Source: an uncultured delta proteobacterium
Lineage (GTDB): Bacteria; Desulfobacterota; WTBG01; CAIYCZ01; CAIRTM01
DNA length: 64,000 nucleotides
Reading direction: 5' to 3'
NCBI GenBank assembly: GCA_903881505.1
Contig: CAIRTM010000022.1
Span: 1 to 64,000, forward strand
Positions 17,273 through 27,407 of this stretch are shown in pieces. The position numbers and the translations under genes were made by a program. The notes beneath the pieces are model-generated. The model saw only the letters and a list, made by a program, of their open reading frames with translations, was not told the DNA's origin and ran no database searches. Every line of letters begins with the position of its first letter. Position 1 is the stretch's first letter.

Positions 17273-19387
17273 TCATGACATCAGAAGCAGCTTTAATTCC
17301 TCACCATCACAGACCGGAGCGCGGCAGGCTGTGCCGCTGCACACGTAGGCCGCCGGCCTGCCGTTGACGGGTTTTTTCAGTTCTGCGCCCGGCATATGTG
17401 CTGCCAGAGCGCCACTGCAGCCGCCACGGGAGTGGAGCAGCACGCAGACGTCCGGCAGATAGAGGCTGTTGATACAGCGCAGCAGCTCCTGCGTGTCAGG
17501 CGCCTCGGGGATTCCGGCAATGGTGACCGTGGTGCGCGGGCCCGTTGCATATTCAAACGCGCACATCAGCATGCAGCAGGCCTCGGGCATACGGTTCAGC
17601 CGGGCGTTGAAGGCTTCGCAGATACGCCGGGCGTGCTCTGCATAGTCAGTTCTGCCGGTAACAGCTGCAAGGCGCTGCAGGTTCAGCGCTGCCATGGAAT
17701 TGCCTGAGGGTAGCGCGCCGTCGAGGATTTCAAGCGGCCGGAACGGCAGATCGTTTGCATCAGCGTGCGTGATGAAAAAAGCGCCTGACCGTTCATCGGC
17801 ATACCGGGAGCGCTGCTCGTCCTGCAGCGCGATTGCCCTAAGCAGGTAGTGTGCATCAAATACCGTCTGGTACAGCTCCATGAGGCCCCAGATCATAAAG
17901 CTGTAGTCATCGATATGCGCGGTGACAGAAGGTGCGCCGTTGCAATAGCTGTGCAGCAATCCGCTTTCCGGACGGTAGAGAAGTCGCAGGATGCAGTCCG
18001 CGGCGCGTTTGGCCTCAGTTGCAAAATCCGTGTTTTCCAGTACTCTGCCGGCCATGGCAAGGGCCCCGAACATAAGTGCGTTCCAGTCGGTCAGTATTTT
18101 GCGGTCGCGGGCCGGGGGGATGCGATGCAGGCGCGCCTCAAAGAGTTTGCGGCGCAGGCTTTCAAGCCGCCGGGCAGCTTCCCGGGAACTCAGGCCGCTG
18201 CGCAGAGCGTAGTCTGCAAGGCTGTCAAGCTGATGAATAATATTGGCGCCGGTTGTACGGCCGGACGCCTCATCGCGTGCATTGCCCTCCCGGGTCATGC
18301 CGCAGAGTTCTTCCGCCATGCGCAGCTCAGCCGGATCAAGCAGGCCGGTCAGTTCGGCGTGTGTCCACCGGTAGTAGGCGCCTTCGCCGCCTTCATCGTC
18401 GGCGTCAAGCGCGCAGTAAAAACCGCCTTCAGGTGAGCGCAGGTCGCGCAGCACGAAGGCGGCGATTTCACAGGCGGTTGCGGCAAATTCCTCCGCACCG
18501 GTAACCTGGTAGGCTTCCGTGTACGCCCACAGCAGCAGGGCCTGGTCGTACAGCATTTTTTCAAAGTGCGGCAGAAACCAGGACGGGTCGGTTGAGTAGC
18601 GGTGGAACCCGAACCCGATGTGGTCATATATCCCGCCGCGCCGCATGGCGCGCAGCGTTGAGGTTGCCATGTCGAGCGCATCGTGCTCACCCGTGCGCTT
18701 CCAGAAACGCAGCAGAAACAGCAGCGTGTGCGGTGTCGGGAATTTGGGGGCATGGCCGAAACCGCCGTTGACCCTGTCAAAGGAAGCCCGCAGGCCGTTG
18801 AAGGCCTGCGCGGGCAGGTCGGCGTGCGGAGCAGCCGCGGCAGAACTGCTCTGCATCCGGCTGATTTCGGCCGTGATGTCACGGGCGCTGCCGATGACGG
18901 CGTCCCGCCGGGTTTGCCAGGCCTGGGCAATGCGGGCAGTAAGATCGAGTATGCCGATACGCCCGCCGCGGGAGCGCGGCGGCAGGTAGGTGGCTGCGAA
19001 AAAAGGCTCCTTGTCGGGTGTCATGATAATGGTCAGGGGCCAGCCGCCTGAGCCGGTCAGCGCCTGGCAGTAGCGCATATAGACCGCGTCAATGTCGGGG
19101 CGTTCCTCGCGGTCGACCTTGATGCAGACAAAATTTTCGTTGAGCCGGCCCGCAATTTCCTCGTTTTCAAAGGATTCGCGGGACATGACATGGCACCAGT
19201 GGCAGGTTGAGTAGCCTATTGAAAGAAATACGGGAACACAGCAGCGGCGCGCTGCCTCAAAGGCCTTTTCGCACCAGGGCTGCCAGGCGACCGGGTTGCG
19301 GGCGTGCTGTATCAGATAGGGCGAGCTCTCAGCTGCGAGCCGGTTGTAAAGGGTCGGGCGTATGCACATTGCGGCTGCGGCAGTCAT
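17273..19387 (-). CDS. Thioredoxin-domain DUF255 protein, YyaL/SSP411-like (704 aa)
   Basis: The N-terminal domain (about 10-170) is the DUF255 thioredoxin-like fold: [19 protein letters not shown], the CxxC-type motif STCHWCHVM, then [15 protein letters not shown] and TYLPP. The remaining 500 residues are alpha/alpha-barrel helical repeats with [31 protein letters not shown] and [14 protein letters not shown], all family hallmarks resembling N-acylglucosamine epimerases. Human SPATA20 belongs here. No enzymatic activity is established. The start at 19387 overlaps the preceding kinase gene by 59 bases; an ATG at 19369 is an equal choice. It is the last gene of the ruvCAB unit. Confidence 0.88.
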   Translation of the reverse strand: MTAAAAMCIRPTLYNRLAAESSPYLIQHARNPVAWQPWCEKAFEAARRCCVPVFLSIGYSTCHWCHVMSRESFENEEIAGRLNENFVCIKVDREERPDIDAVYMRYCQALTGSGGWPLTIIMTPDKEPFFAATYLPPRSRGGRIGILDLTARIAQAWQTRRDAVIGSARDITAEISRMQSSSAAAAPHADLPAQAFNGLRASFDRVNGGFGHAPKFPTPHTLLFLLRFWKRTGEHDALDMATSTLRAMRRGGIYDHIGFGFHRYSTDPSWFLPHFEKMLYDQALLLWAYTEAYQVTGAEEFAATACEIAAFVLRDLRSPEGGFYCALDADDEGGEGAYYRWTHAELTGLLDPAELRMAEELCGMTREGNARDEASGRTTGANIIHQLDSLADYALRSGLSSREAARRLESLRRKLFEARLHRIPPARDRKILTDWNALMFGALAMAGRVLENTDFATEAKRAADCILRLLYRPESGLLHSYCNGAPSVTAHIDDYSFMIWGLMELYQTVFDAHYLLRAIALQDEQRSRYADERSGAFFITHADANDLPFRPLEILDGALPSGNSMAALNLQRLAAVTGRTDYAEHARRICEAFNARLNRMPEACCMLMCAFEYATGPRTTVTIAGIPEAPDTQELLRCINSLYLPDVCVLLHSRGGCSGALAAHMPGAELKKPVNGRPAAYVCSGTACRAPVCDGEELKLLLMS

Positions 19388-20486
19388 TGGGCAGGGCTAT
19401 GTCGATCCGCGTGCCCGTGCCCGGGGTGCTGGTAATGCGGACGGTTCCGTTGTGCATCTCGACAATATGCTGTACCGCGTACAGGCCCATGCCTGAACCG
19501 GAGGTTTTTGATGTATAAAAGGGCCGGAACACCAGGTCGAGCTCACTGTGCCGGATACCGCGCCCGGTGTCTTCAACCGCGATCAGGCACTGACGCGTGT
19601 CCTGTTCAAACGTGACCGTCAACGTGCCGCCATGGGCCTCCATGGCTTCGATCGCATTGGTAATGATATTGCCAAGGGCCAGGGCCAGGTTTTTTTTGTC
19701 AGCCCTGATGCTGGTGCGGTCGGACTGCAGCCTGGTTTCAAGCCGGATGCGTGAGCGCTGCAGGGCATCGGAAAATGTTTCCAGCACGCCGGTAATGAAG
19801 ACCACCGGATCAAAGGACACGAGTGAGCCGAGAATGATGTTCTTGAGTTCAATAATCTGCTGCAGCGTCCGCTCAAGGCGCTGGACTTCCTGGTAGATAT
19901 TGCTGGCATAGGTGCTGAGCTGGTCATCATCGCTGAGGCGGTCGCGAATGCGGCGGGCAAATCCGCCGATGGCCACCAGCGGGTTGCGCAGTTCATGGGC
20001 AACCTGCTCAAGCATGGCTTCAAGGGCTTTAAGTTTCTCGCGTTCACCGTGCCGCTGCAGGGAAATGGACGCCTCGACATGGCTTTTGACGCGCGCGACC
20101 AGTTCCTGTGCGTTGAAGGGCTTGGTGATATAGTCATGCACGCCGAGCTCGAACCCGGCGACTTTCGTGTCGATGAAGTCGTCGGAGGTGAGCATGATGA
20201 CCGGTATCAGGCCGGTATCGGGGTTTTCTTTGAGCCGGCGGCAGACTTCAAGTCCGTTCATGTGCGGCAGCATGAAGTCCAGGAGTATGATTGCAGGCGG
20301 GTTGTCGGACGCTTTCTGCAGACCTTCTTCGCCGTTGTCTGCCGTTGTTACTGCAAAGCCGGCCTGCTCGAGAATCAGGCTGATCATCTTGAGCAGCATG
20401 TGGTCGTCATCGATGACCAGGATTGCGGGGCGCTCGGTTTCAATCACGCTGTATAATCCCTCAGCGGGGTGACGTGCCGCAGGCAC
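19329..20486 (-). CDS. Receiver-histidine kinase (385 aa)
   Basis: A soluble protein with an N-terminal receiver (about 17-130; [11 protein letters not shown] and the phospho-acceptor [11 protein letters not shown]) joined by a short helix to HisKA ([14 protein letters not shown], phospho-His) and a complete HATPase domain ([25 protein letters not shown]). No membrane segment or other sensor is present, so it is likely driven by phosphotransfer to its receiver. The first codon is GTG, with the upstream ruvB stop overlapping it by one base (TAGTG); a GTG 13 codons later has a better ribosome site. Reading directly behind ruvB suggests co-expression with DNA repair or resolution genes. Confidence 0.85.
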   Translation of the reverse strand: MPAARHPAEGLYSVIETERPAILVIDDDHMLLKMISLILEQAGFAVTTADNGEEGLQKASDNPPAIILLDFMLPHMNGLEVCRRLKENPDTGLIPVIMLTSDDFIDTKVAGFELGVHDYITKPFNAQELVARVKSHVEASISLQRHGEREKLKALEAMLEQVAHELRNPLVAIGGFARRIRDRLSDDDQLSTYASNIYQEVQRLERTLQQIIELKNIILGSLVSFDPVVFITGVLETFSDALQRSRIRLETRLQSDRTSIRADKKNLALALGNIITNAIEAMEAHGGTLTVTFEQDTRQCLIAVEDTGRGIRHSELDLVFRPFYTSKTSGSGMGLYAVQHIVEMHNGTVRITSTPGTGTRIDIALPNDCRSRNVHTPDPLQPARS

Positions 20487-21541
20487 TATTCCAGGGCTAT
20501 GTCCATCTGGCGCGATTCCGGCTTGAAAAAACGTTTGCCCAGATGCCGGCAGGCGGATTCGGTGGCCTTTCGGCCCGATGATGTGCGCAGCAGCAGGCCG
20601 GCCTTGAGCAGGAACGGCTCGACCATGTCCATCAGCGTGTCCGGTTCCTCCTGCATTGTCGCCGCGATGGCTTCGAGCCCGACCGGACCGCCCTTGTAGA
20701 ATTCTATAATCACGTCCAGAAACCGGATATCAAGCGGCGTCAGTCCCAGCGCATCGATGCCTTCAAGCGCAAGTGCATCGCAGCTGAGCGGCGCGGTAAT
20801 GCAGCCGTCGGAGCGCACCTGGGCGAAGTCGCGCACGCGGCGCAGAAGCTGGTTGGCAATGCGGGGGGTGCCGCGGGAGCGGCGCGCTATTTCCGCTGCC
20901 GCCGGCAGGTCGATCATGACGTCCATAAGGCCTGCCGAGCGCACGATAACCCGCTCCAGGTCCTGTTCGGCATAAAAATCAAGCGAGCGCTGCAGCCCGA
21001 ACCGGTCGCGCAGGGGGGCTGAGAGCAGTCCGGCCCGGGTGGTCGCCCCCACGAGCGTGAAGGGCTCGAGCTTGGCGCGGTAACTGCGGGCGTTCATGCC
21101 CTTGTCGAAAATAATGTCGACGGCGAAATCTTCCATGGCGGAGTAGAGAAATTCCTCCACGATCTTGGGAAGGCGGTGGATTTCGTCGATAAAGAGCACG
21201 TCGCCGCGTTTGAGATGGGTCAGAATGCTGATGAGATCGCCGCCTTTTTCGAGCGCCGGGCCCGAGGTGTGCACCAGCGGGACACCGAGCTCGTTGGAGA
21301 TAATATGGGCAAGGGTGGTCTTGCCAAGGCCGGGCGGGCCGTAGAGCAGCACATGATCGAGCACGTCTTCGCGCTGGCGCGCAGCGGTTACCGCGATTTC
21401 AAGGGTTTCTACCACCTGGCGCTGGCCGATATACTCCGCGAAGCTTTTCGGGCGCAAATCCAGCGCGCTGCTGCGCGCCTCATCGGGCGCGGCAGCGCAT
21501 TCGTCAGCGGGAATCGCCGGGCGGTTTCGTTCAATGGGCAT
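20486..21541 (-). CDS. ruvB: Holliday junction branch-migration ATPase RuvB (351 aa)
   Basis: RuvB is the AAA+ motor that, with RuvA, drives branch migration of Holliday junctions before RuvC cleavage. Walker A (GPPGLGKTT), Walker B (DEIHRL), sensor 1 (GATTRAG), arginine finger (LRDRFGLQ) and the C-terminal winged helix ([14 protein letters not shown]...[10 protein letters not shown]) are intact. The open frame extends to 21610, but residue 24 ([10 protein letters not shown]) matches normal starts, giving a gene overlapping ruvA by 11 bases. Length is typical. Confidence 0.96.
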   Translation of the reverse strand: MPIERNRPAIPADECAAAPDEARSSALDLRPKSFAEYIGQRQVVETLEIAVTAARQREDVLDHVLLYGPPGLGKTTLAHIISNELGVPLVHTSGPALEKGGDLISILTHLKRGDVLFIDEIHRLPKIVEEFLYSAMEDFAVDIIFDKGMNARSYRAKLEPFTLVGATTRAGLLSAPLRDRFGLQRSLDFYAEQDLERVIVRSAGLMDVMIDLPAAAEIARRSRGTPRIANQLLRRVRDFAQVRSDGCITAPLSCDALALEGIDALGLTPLDIRFLDVIIEFYKGGPVGLEAIAATMQEEPDTLMDMVEPFLLKAGLLLRTSSGRKATESACRHLGKRFFKPESRQMDIALE

Positions 21542-22166
21542 GCGGCCTTGTCCCCCGGTACACTTCTTCAAACAGCTCTTCGGGCGTTGCGGAATCAGGG
21601 CGGCGCTCAAGGGCTGCCTGCACCATTTTCAGGGCCTCAGTGCGCTGATGGCCGAGCTGGCGTACAAGCACCTCGGTTACCTGCTTGACAAGGTCTCCGG
21701 AGGCGGGCGCAGGCGGAGGCGGCGGCATACCGTCGCTGCGCATCAGGGCGAATTTGCCGAGCCGGCCCTGCAGCTCGGAAATGATCATGTCGGCCTTACG
21801 GCTGCCGATGCCCTTGAGCTGCCGGATGCGTGCGGCGTCGCGGTCTTCGATGGCCCGCGCGATCAGAGGGATCGGCAGCGTCAGTGCCCGGCAGGCCATG
21901 GCCGGACCGATGTCCTTGACCTTGATCAGGGCTTCAAAAAATTCAAGCTCGAGCTCGGTAGAAAAACCGATCAGCACCGGTTTGGGCTGCTGCACGGTCT
22001 GGTGGTATGAAATAAAAAGCTCAACCGGCTTGTTCAGGCAGTCCGTCTGCATGAGCGCCTGACGGACGATTTCCGGCAGCAGCACTTCATAGCCGACGCC
22101 GCCGGTCAGCACCACGATTTTGTTTTCTTCAGCCCTGATGACGGTGCCGCTCAGGTAACGGATCAT
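21531..22166 (-). CDS. ruvA: Holliday junction DNA-binding protein RuvA (211 aa)
   Basis: RuvA binds the four-way junction as a tetramer and loads RuvB. The N-terminal OB fold ([19 protein letters not shown]), tandem helix-hairpin-helix motifs around [16 protein letters not shown] and [16 protein letters not shown], and a flexible acidic linker before the RuvB-contacting domain III are present. A GTGAGG ribosome site places the start at 22166. It begins seven bases after ruvC ends, and its end overlaps ruvB, so the three genes form one transcript. Confidence 0.96.
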   Translation of the reverse strand: MIRYLSGTVIRAEENKIVVLTGGVGYEVLLPEIVRQALMQTDCLNKPVELFISYHQTVQQPKPVLIGFSTELELEFFEALIKVKDIGPAMACRALTLPIPLIARAIEDRDAARIRQLKGIGSRKADMIISELQGRLGKFALMRSDGMPPPPPAPASGDLVKQVTEVLVRQLGHQRTEALKMVQAALERRPDSATPEELFEEVYRGTRPHAH

Positions 22167-22173
22167 GGTTTCC

Positions 22174-22707
22174 TCACCAGGTATAGCGCCCGGTACGCGA
22201 AAGGGCAATCAAGGCGATTGCGGCCGCATCCGAGGCGTGGTCGGGGGTGATGGCGTTGCTGAGGCCCAGGGCCTGCTGTACGGCACGGTGTACCTGCTGC
22301 TTGGGAGCGCGGCCGTTGCCGGTCAGGCCGTGTTTGACTTCCGTCGGCCTGATGCGCAGGCATGCAATGTCCGCCTGGGCCGCGGCAAGCTCGATAACGC
22401 CGGTTACTTCGCCGAGTTGGACAGCGGCCCGCGGATATTTCGCCAGGGTATAGATGTCCTCGATCGCTATGACGAGCGGCTTCCATTGATCGATCAGGTC
22501 GCGCACCCCGCGGTAAATTTCCTGCAGGCGCGTCCCGGGGGGCTCTCCTGCCCGGGTTGTGACAGCGCCCCAGTCGCACAGGTCGCCTCCGCGCGGCAGG
22601 CAGCCGATAACGGCAAAGCCCGTTGCGGCAAGTCCCGGATCGATGCCGAGCCCGCGGCAGATGTGCTGATTCTGTTTTGCCAGCTGCGGTTGCGGCATCG
22701 ATGTCAT
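22174..22707 (-). CDS. ruvC: Crossover junction endonuclease RuvC (177 aa)
   Basis: RuvC resolves Holliday junctions by paired nicks. The RNase H-like fold begins GLGIDPGLAATGFAVI with the first catalytic Asp; IEDIYTLAKYPRAA carries the next catalytic Glu, and the pair near the C-terminus appears as DHASDAAAIALI. The open frame extends much further upstream (to 22812), but only the final portion is related to RuvC. ATGs at 22707 and 22698 are both possible; neither has a clear ribosome site. The gene is the first of the ruvCAB unit. The usual upstream yebC gene is not present. Confidence 0.94.
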   Translation of the reverse strand: MTSMPQPQLAKQNQHICRGLGIDPGLAATGFAVIGCLPRGGDLCDWGAVTTRAGEPPGTRLQEIYRGVRDLIDQWKPLVIAIEDIYTLAKYPRAAVQLGEVTGVIELAAAQADIACLRIRPTEVKHGLTGNGRAPKQQVHRAVQQALGLSNAITPDHASDAAAIALIALSRTGRYTW

Positions 22708-22949
22708 GGCTGCCCGTGCTGTATAGGTTGTTCCTGTTCCGACGCCTGCGCGCGTGGCGGCAGGCCCGTGCCCGTTTTGTGCCCATCGTATCACAGGCAT
22801 CGTGTTTTTCAAATGTTAAAAATGACGCTGATTTCCCTGGCCGGCAGGAACCCGGCCCGGCTCCGGGATGTTTTTTCAGCTTGATTCCAATGCGTGGAAA
22901 AGGTAGGATGTATAGTATATTGTCTATTAACATTATTGGAATTATCTAT

Positions 22950-23843
22950 ATGATCGATCTGCACCGCCTCAACATTTTTATCAAAATATTCGAGATGAAA
23001 AGCTTTTCCAGGGCCGCCCGGCAGCTGTACCTGACTCAGCCGACGGTCAGCCAGCACGTCAGCTTTCTTGAAACCTATCTCGAAGTGCCTTTGTTCGACA
23101 GGCTCGGCAAAGAGGTACGGCCGACGCGCGCAGGGCGCATACTCTACGGCTATGCCCAGCGCCTGCTGCGCATGGCCGACGATGCCGAGCATGCCGTAGC
23201 CTTTTTCAAGGGCAAAAAATCAGGTTCGATTGTGACCGGCGCGAGCAATATTCCGGGCGAATACATACTGCCGGAGATCCTGGGCCAGTTTAAAAAGAAG
23301 TTTCCCGAGATAGCGGTCACGGTCCACATGGACGATACCGGCGGCATCGTTGAACGGATCGTAAACTACGAGATCGATTTCGGCGTGATCGGAGCCAGGA
23401 TCACGCATGCGCAGCTGCACTGCACCCGTTTCCTCGAGGATGAGCTGTGCCTGATCGTATCGCCGCGTCATCCCTGGGCCGGCCGTACTGATGTCGTGGC
23501 GGGCGATCTTGCGGCCGTGCCGTTCGTCATACGCGAAAACGGATCAGGCACCCGTTTGATGGTCGAGCAGGGCCTGAGCAGGGCGGGCATACAGCCAGAG
23601 CGCCTGCAGGTCATAGCGGAGCTGGGCAGCAACTCCGCCGTTAAACAGGCGGTCAAGGCGGACCTGGGAGCCGCGTTCGTTTCACGGCGTTCGGTTGCCG
23701 ATGAGCTCTCCGCGCACCTGCTGTGCTCGCTGCCGGTACAGGGCCTGCAGATTCAGCGCAGCTTCTATATCGCCCGGCACAAAAAAAGGTCCCTGCCGCC
23801 GGTGGTGAAAGAGTTTTACCGGTTTTTGCTCGAGCAGCGCTGA
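22950..23843 (+). CDS. LysR-family transcriptional regulator (297 aa)
   Basis: A helix-turn-helix of the LysR type occupies residues 1-60 (FEMKSFSRAARQLYLTQPTVSQHVSFLE), and a two-lobed effector domain follows, with GASNIPGEYILPEILGQFKKKFPEIAVTV opening the first lobe. The open frame reaches back to 22623, but only this ATG gives a standard N-terminus. The sequence style matches the LysR subgroup found next to selenium-metabolism genes in Deltaproteobacteria (GASxIPGEY), though none of those genes lies nearby. It reads towards an AEC transporter 31 bases away, a possible regulated partner. Confidence 0.85.
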   Translation: MIDLHRLNIFIKIFEMKSFSRAARQLYLTQPTVSQHVSFLETYLEVPLFDRLGKEVRPTRAGRILYGYAQRLLRMADDAEHAVAFFKGKKSGSIVTGASNIPGEYILPEILGQFKKKFPEIAVTVHMDDTGGIVERIVNYEIDFGVIGARITHAQLHCTRFLEDELCLIVSPRHPWAGRTDVVAGDLAAVPFVIRENGSGTRLMVEQGLSRAGIQPERLQVIAELGSNSAVKQAVKADLGAAFVSRRSVADELSAHLLCSLPVQGLQIQRSFYIARHKKRSLPPVVKEFYRFLLEQR

Positions 23844-23874
23844 GGCGCCCTTTTTCAAGTTTGCATCACGTATA

Positions 23875-24828
23875 ATGAATACGATGAATAGTGTACCGCC
23901 GCTCGTCCTTTTCTGCTGCATTCAGCTGGCCGTGATAGGCCCGTTTGCCGCCGGCCTGCTGCTGCGGCGAAGGGTGCGCGATCCCCGGCGCACGACCCGG
24001 GGGCTTGTGCGCATCAACCTGGCAGTTCTCGAACCGCTGATCGTCCTGTGGTGCGTCTGGGATCTTGATGTGCGCCCCGGCCTGATGGTGCTCCCGTGCG
24101 CAGGCCTGGCGCTTGCGCTGCTGAGCCTTGCCGGCGGCGCCCTGCTGCTGCCCCTGACGGGACTTGCCGGCCGCAGCCGGCAGACCTTTCTCATCAGCAG
24201 TACGCTTTCAAACCACGGCTTCACTCTGGGCGGCTTTCTGTGCTTCATGCTGCTGGGTGAAGCCGGACTCGGGTATGCGGTTTTTATGGTGCTGTATTTT
24301 ATGCCCTATGTGTTCGGTTTTATTTTTCCGGCCGCACGCCTTGCCTGCAATCACGGCGGTGCCGGCCGTACGTCCTGGCGCGATCTTGTGCTCGTCCCCC
24401 AGAATCTTCCGCTGGCGGCCCTGTGCACGGCCCTGGCGCTGAGCGCGTTTCGGGTCACGCGGCCTGCCGTTTTTATGCCGCTTGCGCCGTTGATGTTTGT
24501 TTCAATCGGGTTGTATTATTTTACCCTTGGCGTAACCTTCCGCGGCGCCGATGTCCGCCGGGCCGGAAGGGCGCATCTCTGCCTGGGGCTGGTTAAGTTT
24601 ATCATCGTTCCGTTCATCGCCTGGACAGTACTGCGCCTGAGCGGGCTAGAGCCGCTGATGCAGTCGGTCATCTTTATCCAGGCCTGCATGAGCACGGCCA
24701 TTTATTCGGTCATAACCGCAGTGCTTTTTGATCTTGACGAGCGTCTGGCCTCCGCGCTGTTCGTCGTCAATACCGTTGTGTGTCTGGTGCTCGCTGTGCC
24801 GCTTTTGTTCTGGCTCACCCCCGCCTGA
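23875..24828 (+). CDS. AEC-family transporter (317 aa)
   Basis: Ten predicted membrane segments in two halves, with the sequences LSNHGFTLGGFLCFMLLGEAGLGYAVF and, near the end, FIQACMSTAIYSVITAVLFDLDERLASALFVVNTV, match the auxin-efflux-carrier (AEC) family, which moves organic acids or amino acids by sodium- or proton-coupled transport. Substrate unknown. The start is uncertain, with ATGs at 23875 and 23884 and no ribosome site. It stands 31 bases after the LysR gene, likely the same transcript. Confidence 0.75.
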   Translation: MNTMNSVPPLVLFCCIQLAVIGPFAAGLLLRRRVRDPRRTTRGLVRINLAVLEPLIVLWCVWDLDVRPGLMVLPCAGLALALLSLAGGALLLPLTGLAGRSRQTFLISSTLSNHGFTLGGFLCFMLLGEAGLGYAVFMVLYFMPYVFGFIFPAARLACNHGGAGRTSWRDLVLVPQNLPLAALCTALALSAFRVTRPAVFMPLAPLMFVSIGLYYFTLGVTFRGADVRRAGRAHLCLGLVKFIIVPFIAWTVLRLSGLEPLMQSVIFIQACMSTAIYSVITAVLFDLDERLASALFVVNTVVCLVLAVPLLFWLTPA

Positions 24829-24922
24829 ACCCCGGCTGCTGTTCGGGGCCCGGATTGCGGAGGGAAGGCCTTAGAATATGCTTCTCCTGACCCGAGGATT
24901 CGAGCCCGGAGCTTTGGCTGTT

Positions 24923-24952
24923 TTGGACAAACGATATCCGCTGTGGTATACT
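24923..24952 (+). promoter_or_regulatory. Sigma-70 promoter of lipB-lipA
   Basis: TTGGAC (24923-24928), an 18-base spacer and TATACT (24947-24952) make a good housekeeping promoter. Transcription would start near 24959, about 25 bases before the lipB ATG. Confidence 0.6.
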
Positions 24953-24983
24953 TTTTGTAACTTAAAACAGGGCATTACGGACA

Positions 24984-25673
24984 ATGTCTATGAGTTCACA
25001 CGAGCCGGCCTGGGTGCTTGACATGGGCCGCATGGGCTATGAAGAGGCTTTTGGGCTACAGAAAAAATGCGTTGCAGCGCGCACCCGCGATAAGATACCC
25101 GATACGTTCATCATGCTCGAGCACAACCCCGTGTTTACGGCGAACCGGGAGGTGACGCTGGGCAATATTATCGCCCCTCCGGAGGTGCTGGCCGAACACG
25201 GCATCGAGGTCTGTAAAACCGACCGCGGCGGCGACGTGACCTACCACGGACCCGGTCAGATCACGGGCTACAGCATCATGGATTTGAAAAAACAGGGGCG
25301 CGATCTGCATTGTTATATCCGCAATATCGAGCAGGTCCTGATCGACACGATCGCCGAGTACGGTATCGCGTCCGGCCGCGACTCGATTAATCCCGGTGTC
25401 TGGGTCGGGATGGAAAAGGTGGCCGCGATCGGCATAGCGGTCAAAAGCGGCTGGATTACCATGCACGGATTCGGTTTTAACATCAACCCCGATATGAAGC
25501 ACTACCGGATGATCATTGCCTGCGGTCTGCGCGACCGCGGGGTGACCGCATTGCAGAAGGTTGCCGGGCGCGACATCGATATCGCCGAAGTCAAGGAGCG
25601 GCTCAGCGTGCATTACGGGGCAATCTTTAATCGCGAGATGCGGCGCATCGCGCCGGAGGACCTGCCGTGGTAG
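24984..25673 (+). CDS. lipB: Octanoyl-[acyl-carrier protein] transferase LipB (229 aa)
   Basis: LipB moves octanoate from acyl carrier protein to lipoyl domains, the first step of lipoate synthesis. The signature RGGDVTYHGPGQ, the catalytic Lys145 (MEKVAAIG) and Cys180 (IIACGL) are present, so it should be active. Two start ATGs, at 24984 and 24990, precede no clear ribosome site; the promoter at 24923-24952 gives a short leader. It overlaps lipA by seven bases, so the two are translated together. Confidence 0.95.
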   Translation: MSMSSHEPAWVLDMGRMGYEEAFGLQKKCVAARTRDKIPDTFIMLEHNPVFTANREVTLGNIIAPPEVLAEHGIEVCKTDRGGDVTYHGPGQITGYSIMDLKKQGRDLHCYIRNIEQVLIDTIAEYGIASGRDSINPGVWVGMEKVAAIGIAVKSGWITMHGFGFNINPDMKHYRMIIACGLRDRGVTALQKVAGRDIDIAEVKERLSVHYGAIFNREMRRIAPEDLPW

Positions 25674-26527
25674 AAACAAAAAAACCCGACTGGATCAGGG
25701 TCAAGGGCGTTGACTGGTCCGTGCTTGAAAAAATGAAAACGCTCACCGACCGCTACAAGCTGCACACGGTGTGCGAAGGCGCGACCTGCCCGAATATGGG
25801 CGAGTGCTTTGCCTGCGGCACGGCGACATTCATGCTGCTGGGCGATATCTGCACGCGCAACTGCGCCTTCTGCAGCGTGACCAGCGGCCGGCCTCTGCCG
25901 CCCGATCCGGATGAGCCGCGCAACGTGGCCCTGGCAGCCCGTGACCTAGGCTTGAAGCATGTCGTACTGACCTGCGTGACCCGCGATGACCTGGAAGACG
26001 GCGGGGCCTCCCAGTTTGCCCGGACCCTGGCCGAGATCAGGCGCTGCCTGCCCGATGCGACAACTGATGTCCTAGTCAGCGATCTGCGGGGCCGCCGCGA
26101 AAATATCGCCATAGTGCTCGATGAAAAGCCGAGCATATTTGCCCATAATCTTGAAACGGTTCCGGATTTGTATGCAACCTGCCGTCAGCAGGCTGATTAT
26201 AACAAATCTCTGAGTGTGCTGGAGATGGCCAAGCAGATCAACCCGGCGCAGCTTACCAAGTGCGGCCTGATGGTCGGCCTCGGTGAGACTCCTGAACAGG
26301 TGCTGCAGGTAATGCGTGATCTGCGCGCTATAGGATGCGATTTTTTGACCATTGGCCAGTATCTGCGGCCCTCGGTTGCCAATCTGGCGGTCGCGGAGTT
26401 TGTAAACCCCGATCAGTTCGAGCGCTACGGAAAGGCCGGCCTTGAACTCGGCTTTACCTATGTGGCCTCGTCCCCGTTTGTGCGCAGCTCGTTTCACTCC
26501 GAGGACGCGCTGAAGCATATCAGATAA
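25667..26527 (+). CDS. lipA: Lipoyl synthase LipA (286 aa)
   Basis: A radical SAM enzyme that inserts two sulfur atoms into octanoylated lipoyl domains. The auxiliary [4Fe-4S] ligands appear as CEGATCPNMGEC, the radical-SAM cluster as CTRNCAFC, and the C-terminal RSSFHSE carries the Ser that completes the auxiliary cluster. Length is normal. Translation begins at a GTG inside lipB. This pair implies 2-oxoacid dehydrogenases or a glycine cleavage system that need lipoate. Confidence 0.96.
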   Translation: MVETKKPDWIRVKGVDWSVLEKMKTLTDRYKLHTVCEGATCPNMGECFACGTATFMLLGDICTRNCAFCSVTSGRPLPPDPDEPRNVALAARDLGLKHVVLTCVTRDDLEDGGASQFARTLAEIRRCLPDATTDVLVSDLRGRRENIAIVLDEKPSIFAHNLETVPDLYATCRQQADYNKSLSVLEMAKQINPAQLTKCGLMVGLGETPEQVLQVMRDLRAIGCDFLTIGQYLRPSVANLAVAEFVNPDQFERYGKAGLELGFTYVASSPFVRSSFHSEDALKHIR

Positions 26528-26566
26528 AACCATAGCGCCTCACATGGGCAGGCTGTCGGCGTTGTT

Positions 26567-27364
26567 ATGGAACAGGCTCTCTACATAACCAGGATTGAGC
26601 AGCTTGAATACATGCGGGATAATTTTACCCGGATGTATTTCGGCGCTGAATTCTGTGAGCGCCTGATTCCGAACCCCGATGACGTTAGCAGGATTGCCGT
26701 CTTTGCGTGCGAGCGCGGCCTTGGCCTGACCCTGATGACGCCCTATGTTACCGATGCCGGTCTTGAGCGCCTTGTGCCGGTGCTGGACGCAGTGCACGCA
26801 CAGAGCATGCCGGTGGAAGTCGTTTTCAATGACTGGGGCGTGCTGCACCTGCTGCGCCATGACTATCCGGGGTTTGTGCCGGTCATGGGACGGCTGCTCA
26901 ACAAAACCAAGCGCGGTCCGCGCATCATGAATATTATTGATCAGCTGCCGGGGACCTGCCGCGATTATTTTGAGTCCTGCGTGCTGAGTGTCGGTGCTGC
27001 CTGTGATTTTTTAAAACATCGTTCGGTTCGGCGGGTTGAATTCGACAATCAGCTGCAGGGCATCCGGCTCGTTACCACCGACCCTGAGATCGCCAAATCG
27101 CTCTACGTTCCGTATGTGTTCGTGTCCACGACCCGCTACTGCCTGTCGGCAGGCTGCGATGATCCCGACCGCATGGACTATGTCGGTGTGCAGGATTGCA
27201 GCCGCGAGTGCCGCGATTATGTTTTTCAGCTTGACAATCCGGTCATGCGCGTGCCCCTGCTGCGCAGGGGCAATGCCGTTTTCTATGTCAATGACCGAAT
27301 GCCCGAAACTATCGCCGACGGTTGTTTTGACCGAATCGTTGTGCAGCCGGAGATGCCGGTGTAA
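26567..27364 (+). CDS. U32-peptidase-like protein, short form (265 aa)
   Basis: The predicted TIM-barrel-like strands and Cys motifs near the C-terminus (CLSAGCDDPD, CSRECRDYVF) resemble the U32 'peptidase' family, which in other bacteria includes tRNA- and ubiquinone-hydroxylation proteins that bind Fe-S clusters. The similarity is weak, and the N-terminal third is unfamiliar; the name rests partly on the neighbour, an obvious U32 protein. It stands 39 bases after lipA and 43 bases before the next U32 gene, all one direction. Catalytic residues are not identifiable. It could be a partner subunit of the second U32 protein, as in the UbiU-UbiV pairs. Confidence 0.5.
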   Translation: MEQALYITRIEQLEYMRDNFTRMYFGAEFCERLIPNPDDVSRIAVFACERGLGLTLMTPYVTDAGLERLVPVLDAVHAQSMPVEVVFNDWGVLHLLRHDYPGFVPVMGRLLNKTKRGPRIMNIIDQLPGTCRDYFESCVLSVGAACDFLKHRSVRRVEFDNQLQGIRLVTTDPEIAKSLYVPYVFVSTTRYCLSAGCDDPDRMDYVGVQDCSRECRDYVFQLDNPVMRVPLLRRGNAVFYVNDRMPETIADGCFDRIVVQPEMPV

Positions 27365-27407
27365 TGGCGGTTGTATGTAACGTATGCAGGAGGAGCCGTA
27401 GCAGTCA

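Noticed and set aside
21541..21610. Long N-terminal extension of RuvB
   Set aside because: The extra 23 residues lie wholly in the ruvA coding region and are unlike any RuvB; the start at 21541 fits the family.
24841..24915. GGATTCGAGCCC near 24895, a possible tRNA remnant before lipB
   Set aside because: The surrounding bases do not form a cloverleaf, and the position is better explained as untranscribed spacer before the lipB promoter.
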